Origin: Anthonomus grandis grandis
Taxonomy: Eukaryota; Arthropoda; Insecta; Coleoptera; Curculionidae
Direction: 5' to 3'
Assembly (NCBI RefSeq): GCF_022605725.1
Contig: NC_065553.1
Coordinates: forward strand, 2,294,001 to 2,358,000
DNA: 64,000 bases
The notes beneath the pieces are model-generated. The model was not told the DNA's origin and searched no databases. It was given only the letters and a program-made list of their open reading frames with translations. Each line of letters starts with the position of its first letter. Positions within the stretch are counted from its first letter, which is position 1. Below are positions 9,655 to 22,036 of the stretch, in pieces. The translations under genes and the position numbers were made by a program.

Positions 9655-12615
9655 CATCACCACTTATGGCGGATTTGGTTAAGTACACTCCGAAAATTAC
9701 GATGTTCTTGGTACAGCTCTAGTTACAATTCATATGGCTAAATGCACACCTTCTATATGGCAACTAACCTTGAAAGTTTGGACGATTTACGGAATACTAA
9801 AAAAGATTTTGCTTCTCGACATATAGATGGCGGTAAGAGAACGTAATTACCTCATCGAGACTACACCGACTGTCAAGCATCTGATATGTGACAGAGGCTT
9901 TCTTTTACCACTGCCGAAAAATTTACTTTCATAAATCAAATTATAATAGAGAATAAATGGAGGACTTTGTTTAATATGGAGACAAAAAAAGTCCTAGTTT
10001 AATACTTTTTCTATTTGTGTACTATAGTTTCCGAAAGAACCGCACATTTCCCACCCATTAAGCGCACGGTATAGTAGAGCCAATTATCATAATCAAGTGT
10101 TAAATTTTCCGCTACTATGACGTCACAAACTGATCTTCGTTTCCGGTTAGTAATACTCCTCGACATTCAGAGGGCGCAACATTCAATTGACGTTCAGTGG
10201 TTCATTGGCTTTTACGTGAGCTTCCTACCTAAAAATATTGATCTATGGTAATTGCGGTAATAATAAAAAGACGCGTGTGCATCAGAGTATTTTTTGAAGG
10301 TGTTATAAGTAAAAATAGAGTTGTAAGAGACTTGTTTCATTGCTTTCAATAGACTAGCCGAGCAAATCAATATAAGCGAGTACCTTAATGTATTCATTAT
10401 TTCTGAAAACCCTCGAATATGTCGTTTGTTTACACAAATGAAAACAGGTCATACCATCATTAAATACTTGCAAATTACTATCTTATATTGATATTGAAAA
10501 ACCAATTTCGCATCACTGTAAAGCTAACTGAAGTATTGCGAGAGTTGATGCAGGGCATAAGGCATTATCTATTATATTTTTAAGGTTATGAAAATATGTC
10601 AAAGTGGAGTTATCGACTAATTAAGCAGCGCGTACACTATTTCTTTTTTAGCGCACAAAATCTTAAAGGATAATCATATTCTTAAAAAGTAGAATCAATT
10701 GCTCCTATGACAATCACTAGCAGGTGGCCAATAACTACATAATTTACTCTATATCTCTTAATAATAAGTTAAAGATTTCACTATAATAAGTGATCTCAGC
10801 ATGAAAATGTTTCCTGAAATTTATAATAATTTTACACTGAAATCACAAAGTTCTATACAAATTTATTAATAAGAGTGACGTTTTAATAAAACGCACCACC
10901 CTATATCCATTTTCCCTTATTCGAAAACAAACTGAAAGCAAGCAAGCCGCTCACACAAAGGGAATAACAAATTGGGTCACAACGCATTTGCGTGGCTTCT
11001 CTAAAATATATGAAAATCACTTACTACGGTTCCCGTATTTAGCAGACGGGTTAACGACTCTAATTGCCGAAAATTCCTCTAGATGTCTAATTTGTGCCTT
11101 ACACGAAATTAATTTTCGACACTAGAAAGCTTGTTGGGGTAAGTTAATAGGGTGTATTAAACAACAACACGTTTAATCCCATTTTAACCATGATAAGTTT
11201 TTCCGGGTCATTTTTCAACTAGAAAAATTGTCTCTCTTTACTATTATAAAGCAAACATTTTTCCAACCCGCAGGGTTTAAACTTATATATTTACTTGAAG
11301 TGGTTGTTCTTATTTTGCTTTCTCTCCAGATAAATTCAAGTGATGATGTAGCGAAATACGTGATGAACATTTTTCACTGCACTTTATTGTTCATCTGGTT
11401 CAGAGACTGATGGTGTTTTATGTGCGAAAATACAATTTTGCCGACTGCTAAAAATTGATTTTAATATTCTGCTTCATAAGCTGCTATTAAATCTGTATAT
11501 TTTCCGAATAAAGAAGATAGTTTCATTTTTCAGATTGTTATCCATAATAAGTTCCTAAGGTGAACAGTTCAAAACGAGCTATTAGAGGCAATCTTAACTC
11601 GAACTCTAGAACGACTAAGGAACGCTAGGTTTGAGGAACGTGCTCGGGGTCCAAATGCCCTTCAAACAAGATTCCTTTCTTGTATTGAGATAAACGTCCT
11701 CCAGGGAACTTATCGTAAATCTCCAGGGCTGTAAATTCGATGGGAATAAGATTATATTCGAGGTTAGTAAGCCTCAAGCTCAATTTTTTTTATTTCAGGA
11801 TGGCTTTGAACATGCTCTAGATTAATTTAAATCAATCGAAACAAAAAAAGATACCGTACAATAAGGGATAAAAATACAATTTGTAAAAAGGTTCTTATAA
11901 AAAAAAACTTTATTATAGGTTTAAGCCAATGATTATTTTCTGATAAAAGGCTTAGGTCAGATGAGACTTTTAGGATACGCTCAGAAAGCCAATATCCCTT
12001 TTGAAAACGAGATGTTTTTCTTATAGTGGGTGATAAAAGTGAGATGTTGGATAAATGGATTTTTTTAAAATCTGAACTGTTTCGTTTTGATGATAATATA
12101 CAATTTAATGTTTTAATTTTTTTAATGTACGGTAATTATGCATGTTAATATTTAAGTCAAATTTTTGCTCTTAATGTTTGTGAGCTATTTTTTATGTATA
12201 TTTTGGAATTAATCTAAATATTTAAAAGGGATAAAAGTTAATTTGTCATTTTCAAAAGTTCCTCGAAATATTTTCGAAGCAATTTTTCATTTTATTTTAG
12301 ACACTTTAAGTCATTTTTGCGATTTAAAAAACTATATCCAGATATCCAGAAAAATACAGGATGATTCAAATTCGACTCTCAACATGGGGATGTCTAAATC
12401 TATAATATACGAAGGTGGTTAAATTAGGGCAAAATTGAGAATTTTTGAGCTTAACAACATCTTGTTTGAAAAGTTCGAAATGCGGTTCCGAATATATTCG
12501 AATAAATCTGAAATTTTTAAAAATCCATTTTATTACCGAGCCCATTTCTTATCCGGTTTTAAAATAATTTGCACTTTTGCACATTCCACTTTGTGCTATA
12601 TGATAATGTTTTTAG
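9655..12615. other. Long stretch with no recognised gene
   Basis: Frames here are short, with no motif I recognise. TACAGGATGATTCAAATTCG near 12355 resembles the outer end of a DNA transposon, but I found no partner. Confidence 0.4.
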
Positions 12616-12690
12616 ATTTTTAATACGACGTTTCGTCTTTTGTAAACCATCATTTACTCTGTTTTTTCTCATGGGCGCTATATTAGACGC
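12616..12690 (+). repeat. Fragment of the 36-38 kb tandem repeat family
   Basis: TAATACGACGTTTCGTCTTT, the CATCA...CT..GTTTTT segment and GGCGCTATATTAGA match the text at about 36697-36770 and 37795-37870, so the family is dispersed in this region. Confidence 0.55.
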
Positions 12691-13905
12691 TATATTAGAG
12701 CTAGCTTCAAATTATCCTCCAATCGCTCTCGTTCCAACATTATCGAAGATCATAGAAAGATTAAAAAAAGACTATTATCATTCCTGTTTAAATATAAAAT
12801 ACTCCCCATTAATTTGGCTTGTGTTAACTCCAGTATAAACAATCATCATTCAACAGCAACTATTTTCTGTGATTTCTCCAAGGCTTTTAATTATGTAAAC
12901 CATACTATCTTGATCAACAGATTACAGCACTATGGGTTTAGAGGAACGCCTCTCGAATGGTTTAAGTCCTATCTTAGCTACAGAAGTCAGCTCGTAAAGG
13001 TTGATACGACCATGTCTTCTAGCAGACCAATTAAATGTGGGGTACCTCAAGGTTCAGTTCTGGGCCCAATTCTGTTTCTGCTGTTTGTTCGTTACGCCCT
13101 TCCATTCTGGGGCACATGCTGTGCGACTCAATTTGAGCGCATTTTCAAACTACAAAAGAGAGCGGTTCGCTATTTACTAGGACTTGATAGTCGAGCTCAC
13201 TGCCAAGAAATGTTTAAAAGATTTAAAATATTAATGCTTCCATCTTCATTCATTCTTGAATCTATTTGCTTGGTTCGCAAGCATATAACAGAAATTCCTA
13301 ATAGACCATCTCACAGTTATCCACTTCGAAACGCAGAGCATGATCTTTATGTGCCAATCCCAAGCTCAGAATTAATAAAAAGCTCTATTCTTTACGGAGC
13401 TAAAAAAATGCACAATCATCTGCTTTTGGAAATTAAATCATTGACATCTTTTCCTTGATTTCGCAATGCTTTGAAATCATATTTACTGGAGAGAGCTTTA
13501 TTACAATAGATGATTTTTTTTTAATTTTTAATATTGATTTTTGAGTATTATGCACGCACTGGCTAATTATCAAATTTTTTATGATGTAGAATAGCAATAT
13601 TTTGTATTGCTAAATTTCTATAAAATTTTTTATGACTTTTTAAACATTGTATTAATGTTTTTGACTGTCTTTGTTATTTTTTTTACTTTTACTTTCTTGT
13701 TACTATCTTTATTTACTTTCCTATTTTCTTTCTTCTTACATTTAGTATAGAAAATTTGACCAGGTACATTTATGTCTTTTGTACCCAGTTTTGTATATAT
13801 TTATTTATAACTTGTATTTTGATTTATATATTTGTGTGTTTTGCTTTTTATATATAGCTTTGTCTACAAAATTTTTTAACAATAAAGCGTATTTGATTTC
13901 ATTTG
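12690..13905 (+). pseudogene. Non-LTR retrotransposon (Jockey/CR1-like), internally deleted
   Basis: It starts with YPPIALVPTLSKIIERL (12715 on), shifts frame near 12830, then reads FCDFSKAFNYVNH and CGVPQGSVLGPILF up to about 13085. It then jumps directly to the C-terminal region, YALPFWGTCC, KLQKRAVRYL and SICLVRKH. The FADD box that should lie between is missing, so several hundred bases of the RT have been deleted in frame. A TGA at 13456-13458 interrupts the end, and coding-like sequence continues to about 13508. The 3' tail contains AATAAAGCGTATTTGATTTC near 13880, typical of a non-LTR 3' end. No endonuclease remains. Confidence 0.85.
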
Positions 13906-14122
13906 ACTTTTACATTTTTAAAATCTGTGCAAAATTATCTTTTTAACGACTCTTTCCCAAACAATATTTTTTTTTGGAAAAAACGAAATTAGTCGCAGTT
14001 GGCTGATATAAACTAATAAGACAATATATAAACTGTCATAAATATTACATGTTTTAAATATTTGTATATTTTGTTAGTATTGTAGTACAAAGTGACTGGT
14101 ATTTCATTGATAATTTAAACAA

Positions 14123-14360
14123 TTATGGTTTATACGAATGAAGAAAATCGAGATATGATTTAAATTTATTATAAATTCAACTGAAATGGCATTAAAACGC
14201 CAGAAATGTATTTCTGGATGTATCCGGAGGGACAGCAATTATATTTAAAACTTTGGATAAAAATCTTAGTTCTTTTAATAAGCAAGCTTTTAAAAATCTT
14301 GGTTCTTTTAATAAGCTTAAAAACGCCTACAGAAATTACGGTTGATTATTGTGAATTTAT
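14123..14360 (+). pseudogene. Possible transposase N-terminal (HTH) fragment
   Basis: The frame reads MVYTNEENRDMI, stop, IYYKFN, stop, then TPEMYFWMYPEGQQ. This resembles the N-terminal helix-turn-helix of insect mariner-like transposases (YTNEE...DM...Y......A...Y...P.R). A second, clearer copy of that domain starts at 14397. I infer a second element fragment, with modest confidence. Confidence 0.4.
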
Positions 14361-14396
14361 TTTGCGAGTTTAATTTTTAGTTATTTAATAATAAAA

Positions 14397-15487
14397 ATGG
14401 CACATGTGTACACTAATGAGGAGTTAGTGAACATTGTTTAAGCGTACGGAGAAGCAAGGCAAAATTCGCTAGCGGCATCTCGTTTGTATGCACACCGATT
14501 TCCAAATAGGCACATCACGAAACATTTAGTTTAATTGTTTTACGTGCACGTGCAACTGGAGATTTGCGTCCCAGACGTGGAGTAGATGGAGGTCGGGTTC
14601 GCCCACAACGCGTTTTAAATGCCGAAGAAGGAATTTTGGATACTGTGGAAGAAAATACAGGAATAAGCACAAGGAGGTTAGCCCAACAGGTCCCAGAAGT
14701 GTCACATGCAACAGCGTGGTGCATATTGCATAAGGCCCAACAATACCCTTATTAGGTCTAGAGAGTCCAGGCGTTGCTACCTACAGTCTATCCCCTCTAG
14801 AGTAACATTTTGTGAGTGGTTTTTGCAAAAAAATGCTCGAAATGCACGTTTTACAGCTGATATTTTGGCCACCGATGAAGCTATTTTTACTCGTAATGGT
14901 ATAACCAATCTTCATAATACACACGTTTGGTCCTTTAATAATCCTCACGCAGTGGTCTAGACAAACTTTATCATCGTTTTCCTTTAAACGCGTGGGCAGA
15001 TATTGTCGATGAAAGTCTAATTGGACCGTTCATATTGCCAGATCGGATGGAAGGTCACCAATATTTGGAATTACTGCGAAATGATTTGCCGGTCCTTCTT
15101 GAAAATGTGCCATTGGCTGTCCGAGCACGGATATGGTTTATGCACGATGGGGCATCTCCGCATTTTCGTTTAGAAGTTCGTGATTTTTTGAATGATGTAC
15201 ACTAGATACGCTGGATTGGAAGAGGTGGACCAATTGCATGGCCTCTACGGTCTCCCGGTCTAAATGCTCTGGACTTCTTTTTATGGGGACACTTGAAAAA
15301 CGAGGTATACCGTACTCCAGTTCAGAATATTGAAGAATCGCGTGACCGAATCACAGTGGATGCCGATAATTTGAGACTTCAGGAACAGCAGGAAGGAGGT
15401 GTATTTGAATTAGTGCGCCAAAATTGGATTAAACGTGCCCATGCTTGCATTAGAGTCAATGGAAACAATTTTGAACAGCTTTTATAA
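14397..15487 (+). pseudogene. Tc1/mariner transposase, full-length but decayed
   Basis: The copy runs from MAHVYTNEELVNIV to the standard end VNGNNFEQLL. The N-terminal helix-turn-helix is split by stops (14441, and about 14533). The middle reads GILDTVEENTGISTRRLAQQ, then TDEAIFTRNG with the first catalytic D. After a frameshift near 14960 it gives LIGPFILPDRMEGHQYLELL (in pieces), WFMHDGASPHF with the second D, a stop at 15203-15205, RWIGRGGP, and SPGLNALDFF. In that last motif the third catalytic aspartate is replaced by glycine. The outer end CACCCTGTA near 15622 mirrors the CAGGGTG ends of related copies; I found no left end, so the 5' side is probably truncated. Confidence 0.85.
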
Positions 15488-15635
15488 GTAAGTGAACTGC
15501 TAAACTGTATTATTTTATTATCTCGACATCTGTAGGAATTTTATTACAATTTTTTTTTGAGAAATCAACTTGTTTCGTAACTGCGCATATGTGGCTAAAA
15601 TTTTTCGAATAAGTTGTGAAACACCCTGTATATAT

Positions 15636-15790
15636 ATCAATATATTACATAAAATATTATCGTCAAATATATATTTATTCGACGATTCTTAAGTAAATTT
15701 TTGGTTTTGGTATATTTATCAACCGTTTATGGTTAAAGTATATATGTTAAACTCTAGAATATACGTGTATCATATACGATTCTGTTTACA
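15636..15790. repeat. Dispersed repeat, copy 1 (partner near 35365-35520)
   Basis: TTTATTCGACGATTCTTAAG, then a TATATTT...AAC...TATGGT segment and TATACG runs, recur in the same order at 35400-35515 (TTTATTCAACGATTCTTTGG, and so on). Confidence 0.45.
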
Positions 15791-15840
15791 AAAGGAAAAA
15801 TTTAAAAAACATTTAAAAAATTGACACGGGATTTACATAT

Positions 15841-15884
15841 CTATATATATAGTTACATATCTATATATATATATATATAGTTTT
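15841..15884. repeat. TA microsatellite
   Basis: Two runs of alternating TA separated by GTTACATATC. Confidence 0.8.
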
Positions 15885-15924
15885 TAAACTTGATTACTAC
15901 ACCTCAAATATTTGATTAAATTCC

Positions 15925-17065
15925 CCTAAAAAATCAGTGTTTTTCGTCCATATTATCCAATCTACTAACGCTATTTCTATACTAAATATTTAAATTTAAA
16001 TTTATATAAAATTTTAATAAACAGTGTAAATTAAATATTGAACATTTATGTTTTCTACAGAAACATTGTTTTTCATTAACACAACCCTTAGCCCCCCACC
16101 CACCCAAACATTTACCCAGTAAAAAATTATTTTGAAAAATCACGGTTTTTCGTCCATAATATCCAATCTAATAGCACTGTCTCATTTTGGAAAACAATGT
16201 TTTTAAAAACAATTTCTTACTGGCAAATTGTGTAGGGTGGGTGGGAGGGTGAGGGTAGGGTTAATGAAAAACTGTTTTTCTTGCAGAGAATAATTGCTTG
16301 AGAAAAAAACGGTTTTAGGAAAACTATAAGTGATAAAATAAATCTATATTTATAGTTCCAAAAAATCAACAAATATATCTATAGTTTCAAAACCTATTAA
16401 CTTATCTTAAAAAACTAAATATCCACTTATTTGCGATAAAAAATGACACAACTATTGCTTTTCATAGCGATACGCCTTGCTTTCGAGAAATAAAATAGGG
16501 CTTTATTTACGTTTTACTCGAAAACCTTTAGGTGATGTAAAAAAGTATAGATATAAAAACTGTAAAGTTTGGATACACATTCGTACACATAAATATCGCT
16601 GTGCGAAAACTTTTCAATTGGGTTTTATATAGATTTTCGTTGGTTTGGCCCTGTCTTACACGTGTGTAAGTGAAATTTTTTGACCAGTCAGTATTAAAAT
16701 AAATTACTCAAATTAGTAGTCGTTTCATTTAATTATTTCCAAATTCATATTAAATTGTAGAATATTTTAAGATATGACAAAAACTATAATTTTCTTATTA
16801 CCTATAATTTTCTTCAAAAACATTTTTCTCTCAGGTAAGAAAGAAAATCAAGAAAGAAATTCAAGAAATTTTTCTCGAAAATCATTGTTTTTCAAAATAA
16901 TACGCATGAATAACATCTGGTTTTGTCGTTAGTATCCAGTCTTATAACACAATATGTTTATGTAAGTTTGATATAATTTTATATACAAATATTTAGTATA
17001 AAAGCCATGTTATTAGGTTTGATATGGTTGATGGACTAAAAACAGTGATTTGTTAATTAAAATAA
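15925..17065. repeat. Fold-back-like inverted repeat structure
   Basis: AAAATCAGTGTTTTTCGTCC (about 15932) with the following ATACTAAATATTT is mirrored at about 16980-17055 (AAATATTTAGTATAAAAGCC ... GGACTAAAAACAGTGATTT). A second unit, CACGGTTTTTCGTCCATAAT, lies at 16141 and a weaker one at about 16905. Inside, 16055-16130 and 16190-16290 form a smaller inverted pair containing C-rich and G-rich tracts. No coding potential was seen. This could be a fold-back or MITE-type element. Confidence 0.55.
16237..16262 (+). other. G-quadruplex-compatible tract
   Basis: GGGTGGGTGGGAGGG followed by TGAGGGTAGGG gives six GGG runs with 1-3 nt spacers, next to the centre of an inverted repeat whose other arm carries CCCCCCACCCACCC (about 16093). 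Confidence 0.7.
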
Positions 17066-17985
17066 AAAAATATTTCCAACTAATTCAATAAAACAACCCT
17101 AATTATGACATGAATAATTATAAATGTAAAGGTTTCCCATTAGAGTTCAAAAACTAAAATCATAACCGGATAACCGTTTGATCCCAAAGAGCTCAGTCCC
17201 AAGTTTAATGGAGTATCCAACTCGATTTGCTGCTGATGTTGCCTCTCCATGTCCCCATGCGGCATCCATGAAACTTTTACGCCGGCTAACTGAAACTTAA
17301 CAGCGTTAACACACTACCAGACCGTTCCTCAACTTCTTTTATTGCTTTTTTTTTACTACGGTGTTTCCTGCATGAAAACAAATGCAATCAGGGACCGAGT
17401 CTGGCTGGAAACTTCTAAATGTTTTCTCTACTGCAGGTTTTTTTTGTTTTTTTTTTTGTCAGACAAACTCCCTTTTCTCCCTCCTCCCGCCCGGGGGACG
17501 TCGCAAAAAGTGAAACAACTAAATAAAACTTACATTTTGTCTTTCGACGGTAAACAATGGAGATCTGGACTGGCAGCGACTATTCGCAGCTGGAAAAGTT
17601 GGAAAACTGGAACTTGAGGCGAACTGATTTATTTTGCGGTCTTTTATTGTCTAAAAAAGGATGTTTGTTTGGAAGTAGGGAAACGATGGAAAACAATTAT
17701 TTCAGCTGCGTTAGAACCACTTATTTAAGAGTTATTCCAGCCCTAGTTGGAATACGATAGAGGAGAATTGAACTGAGATGAACTTCCTTTTTCAGTTTAG
17801 TCAATACAAAAGACGATGAAGTGAATTTATTACTTAAGTAATTGATGTAATAACACTAGCTTAAGCTTAAATCTATAATAATTCATAAGAATCTTGTAGA
17901 CCGAACATTTATTAGGTAATTTCATGCATTCATTTAATAGTTATTTATTCAATAGTTCTTATAAGGTAGGATTAAGCATTACGAT
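17066..17985. other. No recognised gene
   Basis: Contains short frames and a T/C-rich tract (about 17440-17490). I could not match any of it to a known family. Confidence 0.4.
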
Positions 17986-17989
17986 CGGC

Positions 17990-18880
17990 CACACGAGAAT
18001 TAGAGAATTAAATAAGTGCTGATTTTTGGGGGTTAATAAATAAGCCATTGTCAATCAGGAGAGTAGCTCTTCCTCTCTCACATTGAAAACTATAAGGAAA
18101 GTGTCATCAGCAAATTGGTTGATTTTGTGTTTGCTTGATTTATTAAAATATTCAGGCAAGCTATTGCAAAATAGCAAAAAAAGGAGCGGTGACAGTATTC
18201 CACAGTATTATAGTATGTAGGGTGACAGTATATCCCGTATTGCGGGACACCGTACGTTATAACTTAAGTGGTCGACTGGAATTATTTATTGACAATCAAT
18301 TCATATCAAGTTTTTTACATTTGTGGTTCATGCTTTTAAACAGAGCAGTATCTGTGGATTTTCCTTTTATTAAACCATGCTGACATGTTGAAAATATATT
18401 ATATTTGATAAAGGTTAATGTTAAGCGGCAAAGCATAAGTTAGGAAATAGGAAATGTCATATGGGTCAGATGAGGTTTTCTTTGAAACCTGTAGAAGACC
18501 TGTATAGCCTTCATATTCAGTTACAGGACTTAGAAAAAAGTTATAAATAGAAATTAAAGTACAAGGATACCGAATGTTAGGTTGTAAATTATCTTCCTTT
18601 TCATTAACCTCATTTAAAAAGTGACTGGTAAAAATGTTGCAAATGATTTGACGATCTTGTACCATATCACCGTCAACACATAAGGGATGTAAATCGTCTT
18701 TGGTGTTTAATCCATAAATGTTAAGATTTATTAAATTCCAAAGGTCCCTTATAATATTTTTGCAATTTTCAAGGTATTTATTTGTAAAATCGAGCTTTGA
18801 TGTTTTTATTAAAATTGTATAAGTTTTATTAAATTCGCTATATTTATTTTTTATGTAAGGGTCTTTAGAACATTGAAAGG
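17990..18880 (-). pseudogene. RT region of the split non-LTR element
   Basis: The pieces on the minus strand are: 18399-18880 with NKYLENCKNIIRDLWNLINL, ICNIFTSHFLNEVNEKED and SDPYDISYFL (the linker and start of RT); about 18300-18395 with HGLIKGKSTDTALFKS; and about 18080-18180 with FCNSLPEYFNKSSKHKINQF followed by ADDTFLIVFN, an intact FADD box. Several frameshifts and stops separate them, and the GVPQG segment is lost. Confidence 0.75.
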
Positions 18881-18899
18881 CTAGAATTAGCCTTGTCGC

Positions 18900-19530
18900 G
18901 GAACTATGGGCAGCTTGTTTGCTTGCAGCATCTCTGATGCAATGATGTCAAATGCTTATGTAGAAATGATAAAAAAAGCACATAATATCATAAAAAATTG
19001 TCACTCATTCGGATAGGCGCAAAAGAATACTTTTCCTCTTAAAGTATGAAGCATTTTTTTTATAAAATATAATAAGATGCTCTGTAATGAAGTAAACATT
19101 TAAAGTTAAATGAATGTAGATAACGTGCATTAGAGAAAAAGGCAACAACAGCGCAACGCCGCTCGATCGTATTGTTGATTCCACCGACACAAGTAATATT
19201 TACCAGTGACGTCGTCCAAAAATATTTACATGACAAATATTTATTATTAACAAAAAATGCTTTATATTATAAACAATATTACCGTTTACGAACCCTTTAT
19301 GCTTTTTTTTACCGTACTTCATTAGAGTAAAGGTACTTATCCAATAAAAAGCATTTTTATGCAAATTAAATATTTTATAATTATTATAGATTTCTTAATA
19401 ATTTTTTATTATTCTACGTTTATGACGACTGTTGGCCCTTAATATGATGCTATAACAATATCGTTATTTACTTGTAAAAAGATCGGCTTAAATCGATACT
19501 TTTTCTTATAGTGCGGCACAAATGGCACAA
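18900..19530. repeat. Dispersed repeat, copy 1 (partner 27740-28760)
   Basis: GCTTGCAGCATCTCTGATGC, ATATCATAAAAAATT, CGCAACGCCGCTCGATC, CCGACACAAG, ATATTTACATGACAAATATT and TTAGAGTAAAGGTACTTATC recur in order at 27787-28205. A further segment (GTTTATGACGACTG ... ACTTGTAAAAAGATCGG, about 19420-19490) recurs at 28625-28705 after a gap. It interrupts the non-LTR element here. Both copies keep a minus-strand frame of about 60 codons (19005-19190 and 27868-28062). Confidence 0.7.
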
Positions 19531-19999
19531 GTTTTTACTATCGAAACAGTTCACAAAAACACTAAAATGACCCAACCGTTTTTCTTTTTCAACCAATAAC
19601 TAATACAAAAAAAAGAGAACTTCACAAATACCACATGTAAATACAAAGCTATTTGTCAAGATGATATTTCGTAAGATCACATCAGGTTTTACCTGCGGTG
19701 TTGCAATTTTAAATTTTTTAGAAGCGATTTTAGGAATAAGGATGTTATAATAATAAAATAATTTTTTTTTGCCTTGAAAATGTTATTTTTGTGCTTAGAA
19801 TAACATATATCTATTTTTACTTTTTATTTTTAATTTATAGCTGAAATTTTCTTCTTGTAAAAATGCATGTAAACTTGACAACAGAGAAAATACAGTACTA
19901 TCGATGAAAATGCACCTCTCTTGCGCCTATGCACATGTTGAACTCAAACAAAGTTGTTGTTTACTAGCCTTTCAATGATCTAAGTTAGGGTCTTTACTT

Positions 20000-20535
20000 A
20001 CTTGGTACAACTAATGGAGATTTTTCAGTTCTTTAGACATGGTAATTATCTCAGGTGTAATCCAACCTTTTATGCTTTTTCCTTTAAACTTTATTTTTTA
20101 GAAAAAAACTTGTAGAAGGCATTCTGGATAATTTTAAAAGATGCTGAAAAAGGTTCATCGACATCAGTGGTATAGTATACACAGTTAAAAGTTTGTGAAG
20201 ATAGATAATTATGAAATGTTGCCTTATTTTCATTTGAAAACCATCGTTTAATTAATCTTTCTTTAGGGCTTTTTCCAACTTTACCTACGTTAAGTTTTAA
20301 TGACAAAGCTAAGTGATCAAAAAACCCAGTGGTTATTGGGGTTGAAATATTGTAGTGGCTATGGTTGCTAAAGATATAATCAATTTCGGTTTAAGATTCG
20401 GGCCGCATGATTGAGTTGTTGGTAGAGTATAAACCAAAACTACCAAAAGTTTCTACCAATATGTAAAACTAATGTTGTATAATGATTTTTGATAACTTTC
20501 TGTCCGGAAGTCTATATTAAAATTCCCCGACACAT
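20000..20535 (-). pseudogene. Endonuclease C-terminal half and linker of the split non-LTR element
   Basis: On the minus strand it reads FNIDFRTES, TEIDYIFSNHSHYNISTP, ITTGFFDHLALSLKLNVGKV and then FNCVYYTTDVDEPFSASFKI. The IDYIF...FDHLA pattern is the C-terminal core of an APE-type endonuclease. It abuts the mariner at the TA (20535-20536). Confidence 0.75.
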
Positions 20536-20536
20536 A

Positions 20537-22034
20537 CAGTGCATCCCAAGGGTTATGTCTAAAATCATTTAAAATTCAGGGGTGTGTTCGAAAAAAAACG
20601 CTCGGACCCGTCGATTTTTATTTCAAGTTGCGCATTTTTGTACGTGAAGTGAGTGCTCGAAAGTAAATTACGACCATCAACTTAATTTTTTCAAATGAAA
20701 GCACCTTTTTTTTATTTCATTTTTGAATTTCGCGTGGCATTCTACGTATGTTTCATGCATCATGTCCTATACCTAAAGTCAACAGTTATCCAAAAAAAGA
20801 CGACCAAACATTATTATTAAAGTTCACTTTACGAGTCACCTTACCTCTGAGAATTTTTATACAGAGCAAAATTCGATTCATTCATTTTGCTCTGTATAAA
20901 ATTGCAGGTGACCGTGTATTTTCATAGAAACTGTATGATAGTTGTACGCCAAACAGATATTGTCAAGTATGAAGTGTACGAGCAAAGTTGCGGTTTTCAC
21001 AATGGTAAAGTTAACGGAACGAAAAAAAATAGAAATTCTGTGCATGGTTGGATTTGGTGATAGAACACGTACTCAAAGAGAAGCTGCTCAATTATTCAAT
21101 GAAATTCATCCTGATCGTCCCCCGATATGTCAAAAGGTGGTGAGTAGAATAGAGGCTAAATTTAGAGAATTCGGTCATGTTAGAGATGTGCCGAATTCTG
21201 GTCGTCCTGCTCGAGATGAAAATGAACAACTTGACGTTTTGCTTTCTTTGGAAGAAAATCCTGTCGCAGATTGGGGCACATTTACACATGGCGAAATCTA
21301 TAGTTCACCGAATAGTTAAAAAGCACAAATATCACCCCTACAAAGTTATTCCTGTGAGTCATTTGATGACGATTTCGATAGGCGAAATGAGTTTTGTAAA
21401 CGCTTACAAAACATGTGCAATCTAACTAATAATTTAGTAACAAATATTATTTTTTCCGATGAAGCCACGTTCTGTTTGAATGGCAGTGTGAACAGATAAA
21501 ATTGTCGATATTGGGCAACAGAAAATCCGCATTGGATGAAGGAGGTAAACACCCAGTATCCTCAAAAACTAAATGTGTGGTGTGGAATAGTGCGCGGAAA
21601 AGTAATAGGTCCCTTTTTCTTTGAACAGACTTTAACGGGATAAGTGTATCTCGATTTTCTCCAATTTGAATTAGTTCCAGCATTACTAGCTCTGTTTCCA
21701 AATCCATTGGACCCAGACTATCCTGACGAAGAACTCATTTTCGAGCAAGATGGCTCTCCTCCGCACTATGCTGCCACTGTACGTACATTTTTGGATGAAA
21801 CCTTTCCCAATAGGTGGATAGGAAGGAGAGGACCCATCGAATGGCCTGCTAGGTCACCTGACCAAAAACCAATGAACTTTTTTTTATGGGGATACCTCAA
21901 GTCGAAGGTATTTGTTAACAGGCCAAATAACTTCGCAACATAAAATGAAATAAAAATCTAGGGGTCCGAGCGTTTTTTTTTGAACACACCCCTGAATTTT
22001 AAATGAATTTAGACATAACTTTTGGGATGCACTG
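20537..22034 (+). mobile_element. Tc1/mariner element inserted in a non-LTR endonuclease
   Basis: The ends CAGTGCATCCCAAG and its mirror at 22034 are flanked by TA. The terminal inverted repeats are about 76 bp (20537-20612 and 21959-22034) and include a stretch reading CGCTCGGACCC on the left. The element contains one transposase reading region. The flanking non-LTR frame rejoins when it is removed. Confidence 0.9.
21002..21943 (+). pseudogene. Tc1/mariner transposase, frameshifted and C-terminally shortened
   Basis: From ATG 21002 it reads MVKLTERKKIEILCMVGFG, REAAQLFNEIHPDRPP and VVSRIEAKFREFGHV (the helix-turn-helix part). It shifts frame near 21290, giving VHRIVKKHKYHPYKVIPV. D1 is in FSDEATFCLNGSVN, D2 in FEQDGSPPHY, and D3 in WPARSPDQKP, with 36 residues between the last two. 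Stops occur in SVNR*NCRYW (about 21499) and TG*VYLDF (about 21642). The copy ends in KSKVFVNRPNNFAT, short of the usual 50 to 60 further residues, directly against the right terminal repeat. It is inactive. Confidence 0.85.
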
Positions 22035-22036
22035 TA

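Noticed and set aside
17342..17760. Two overlapping frames of 91 and 67 codons as a host exon pair
   Set aside because: Low-complexity composition, no splice-consistent join or domain that I can recognise.
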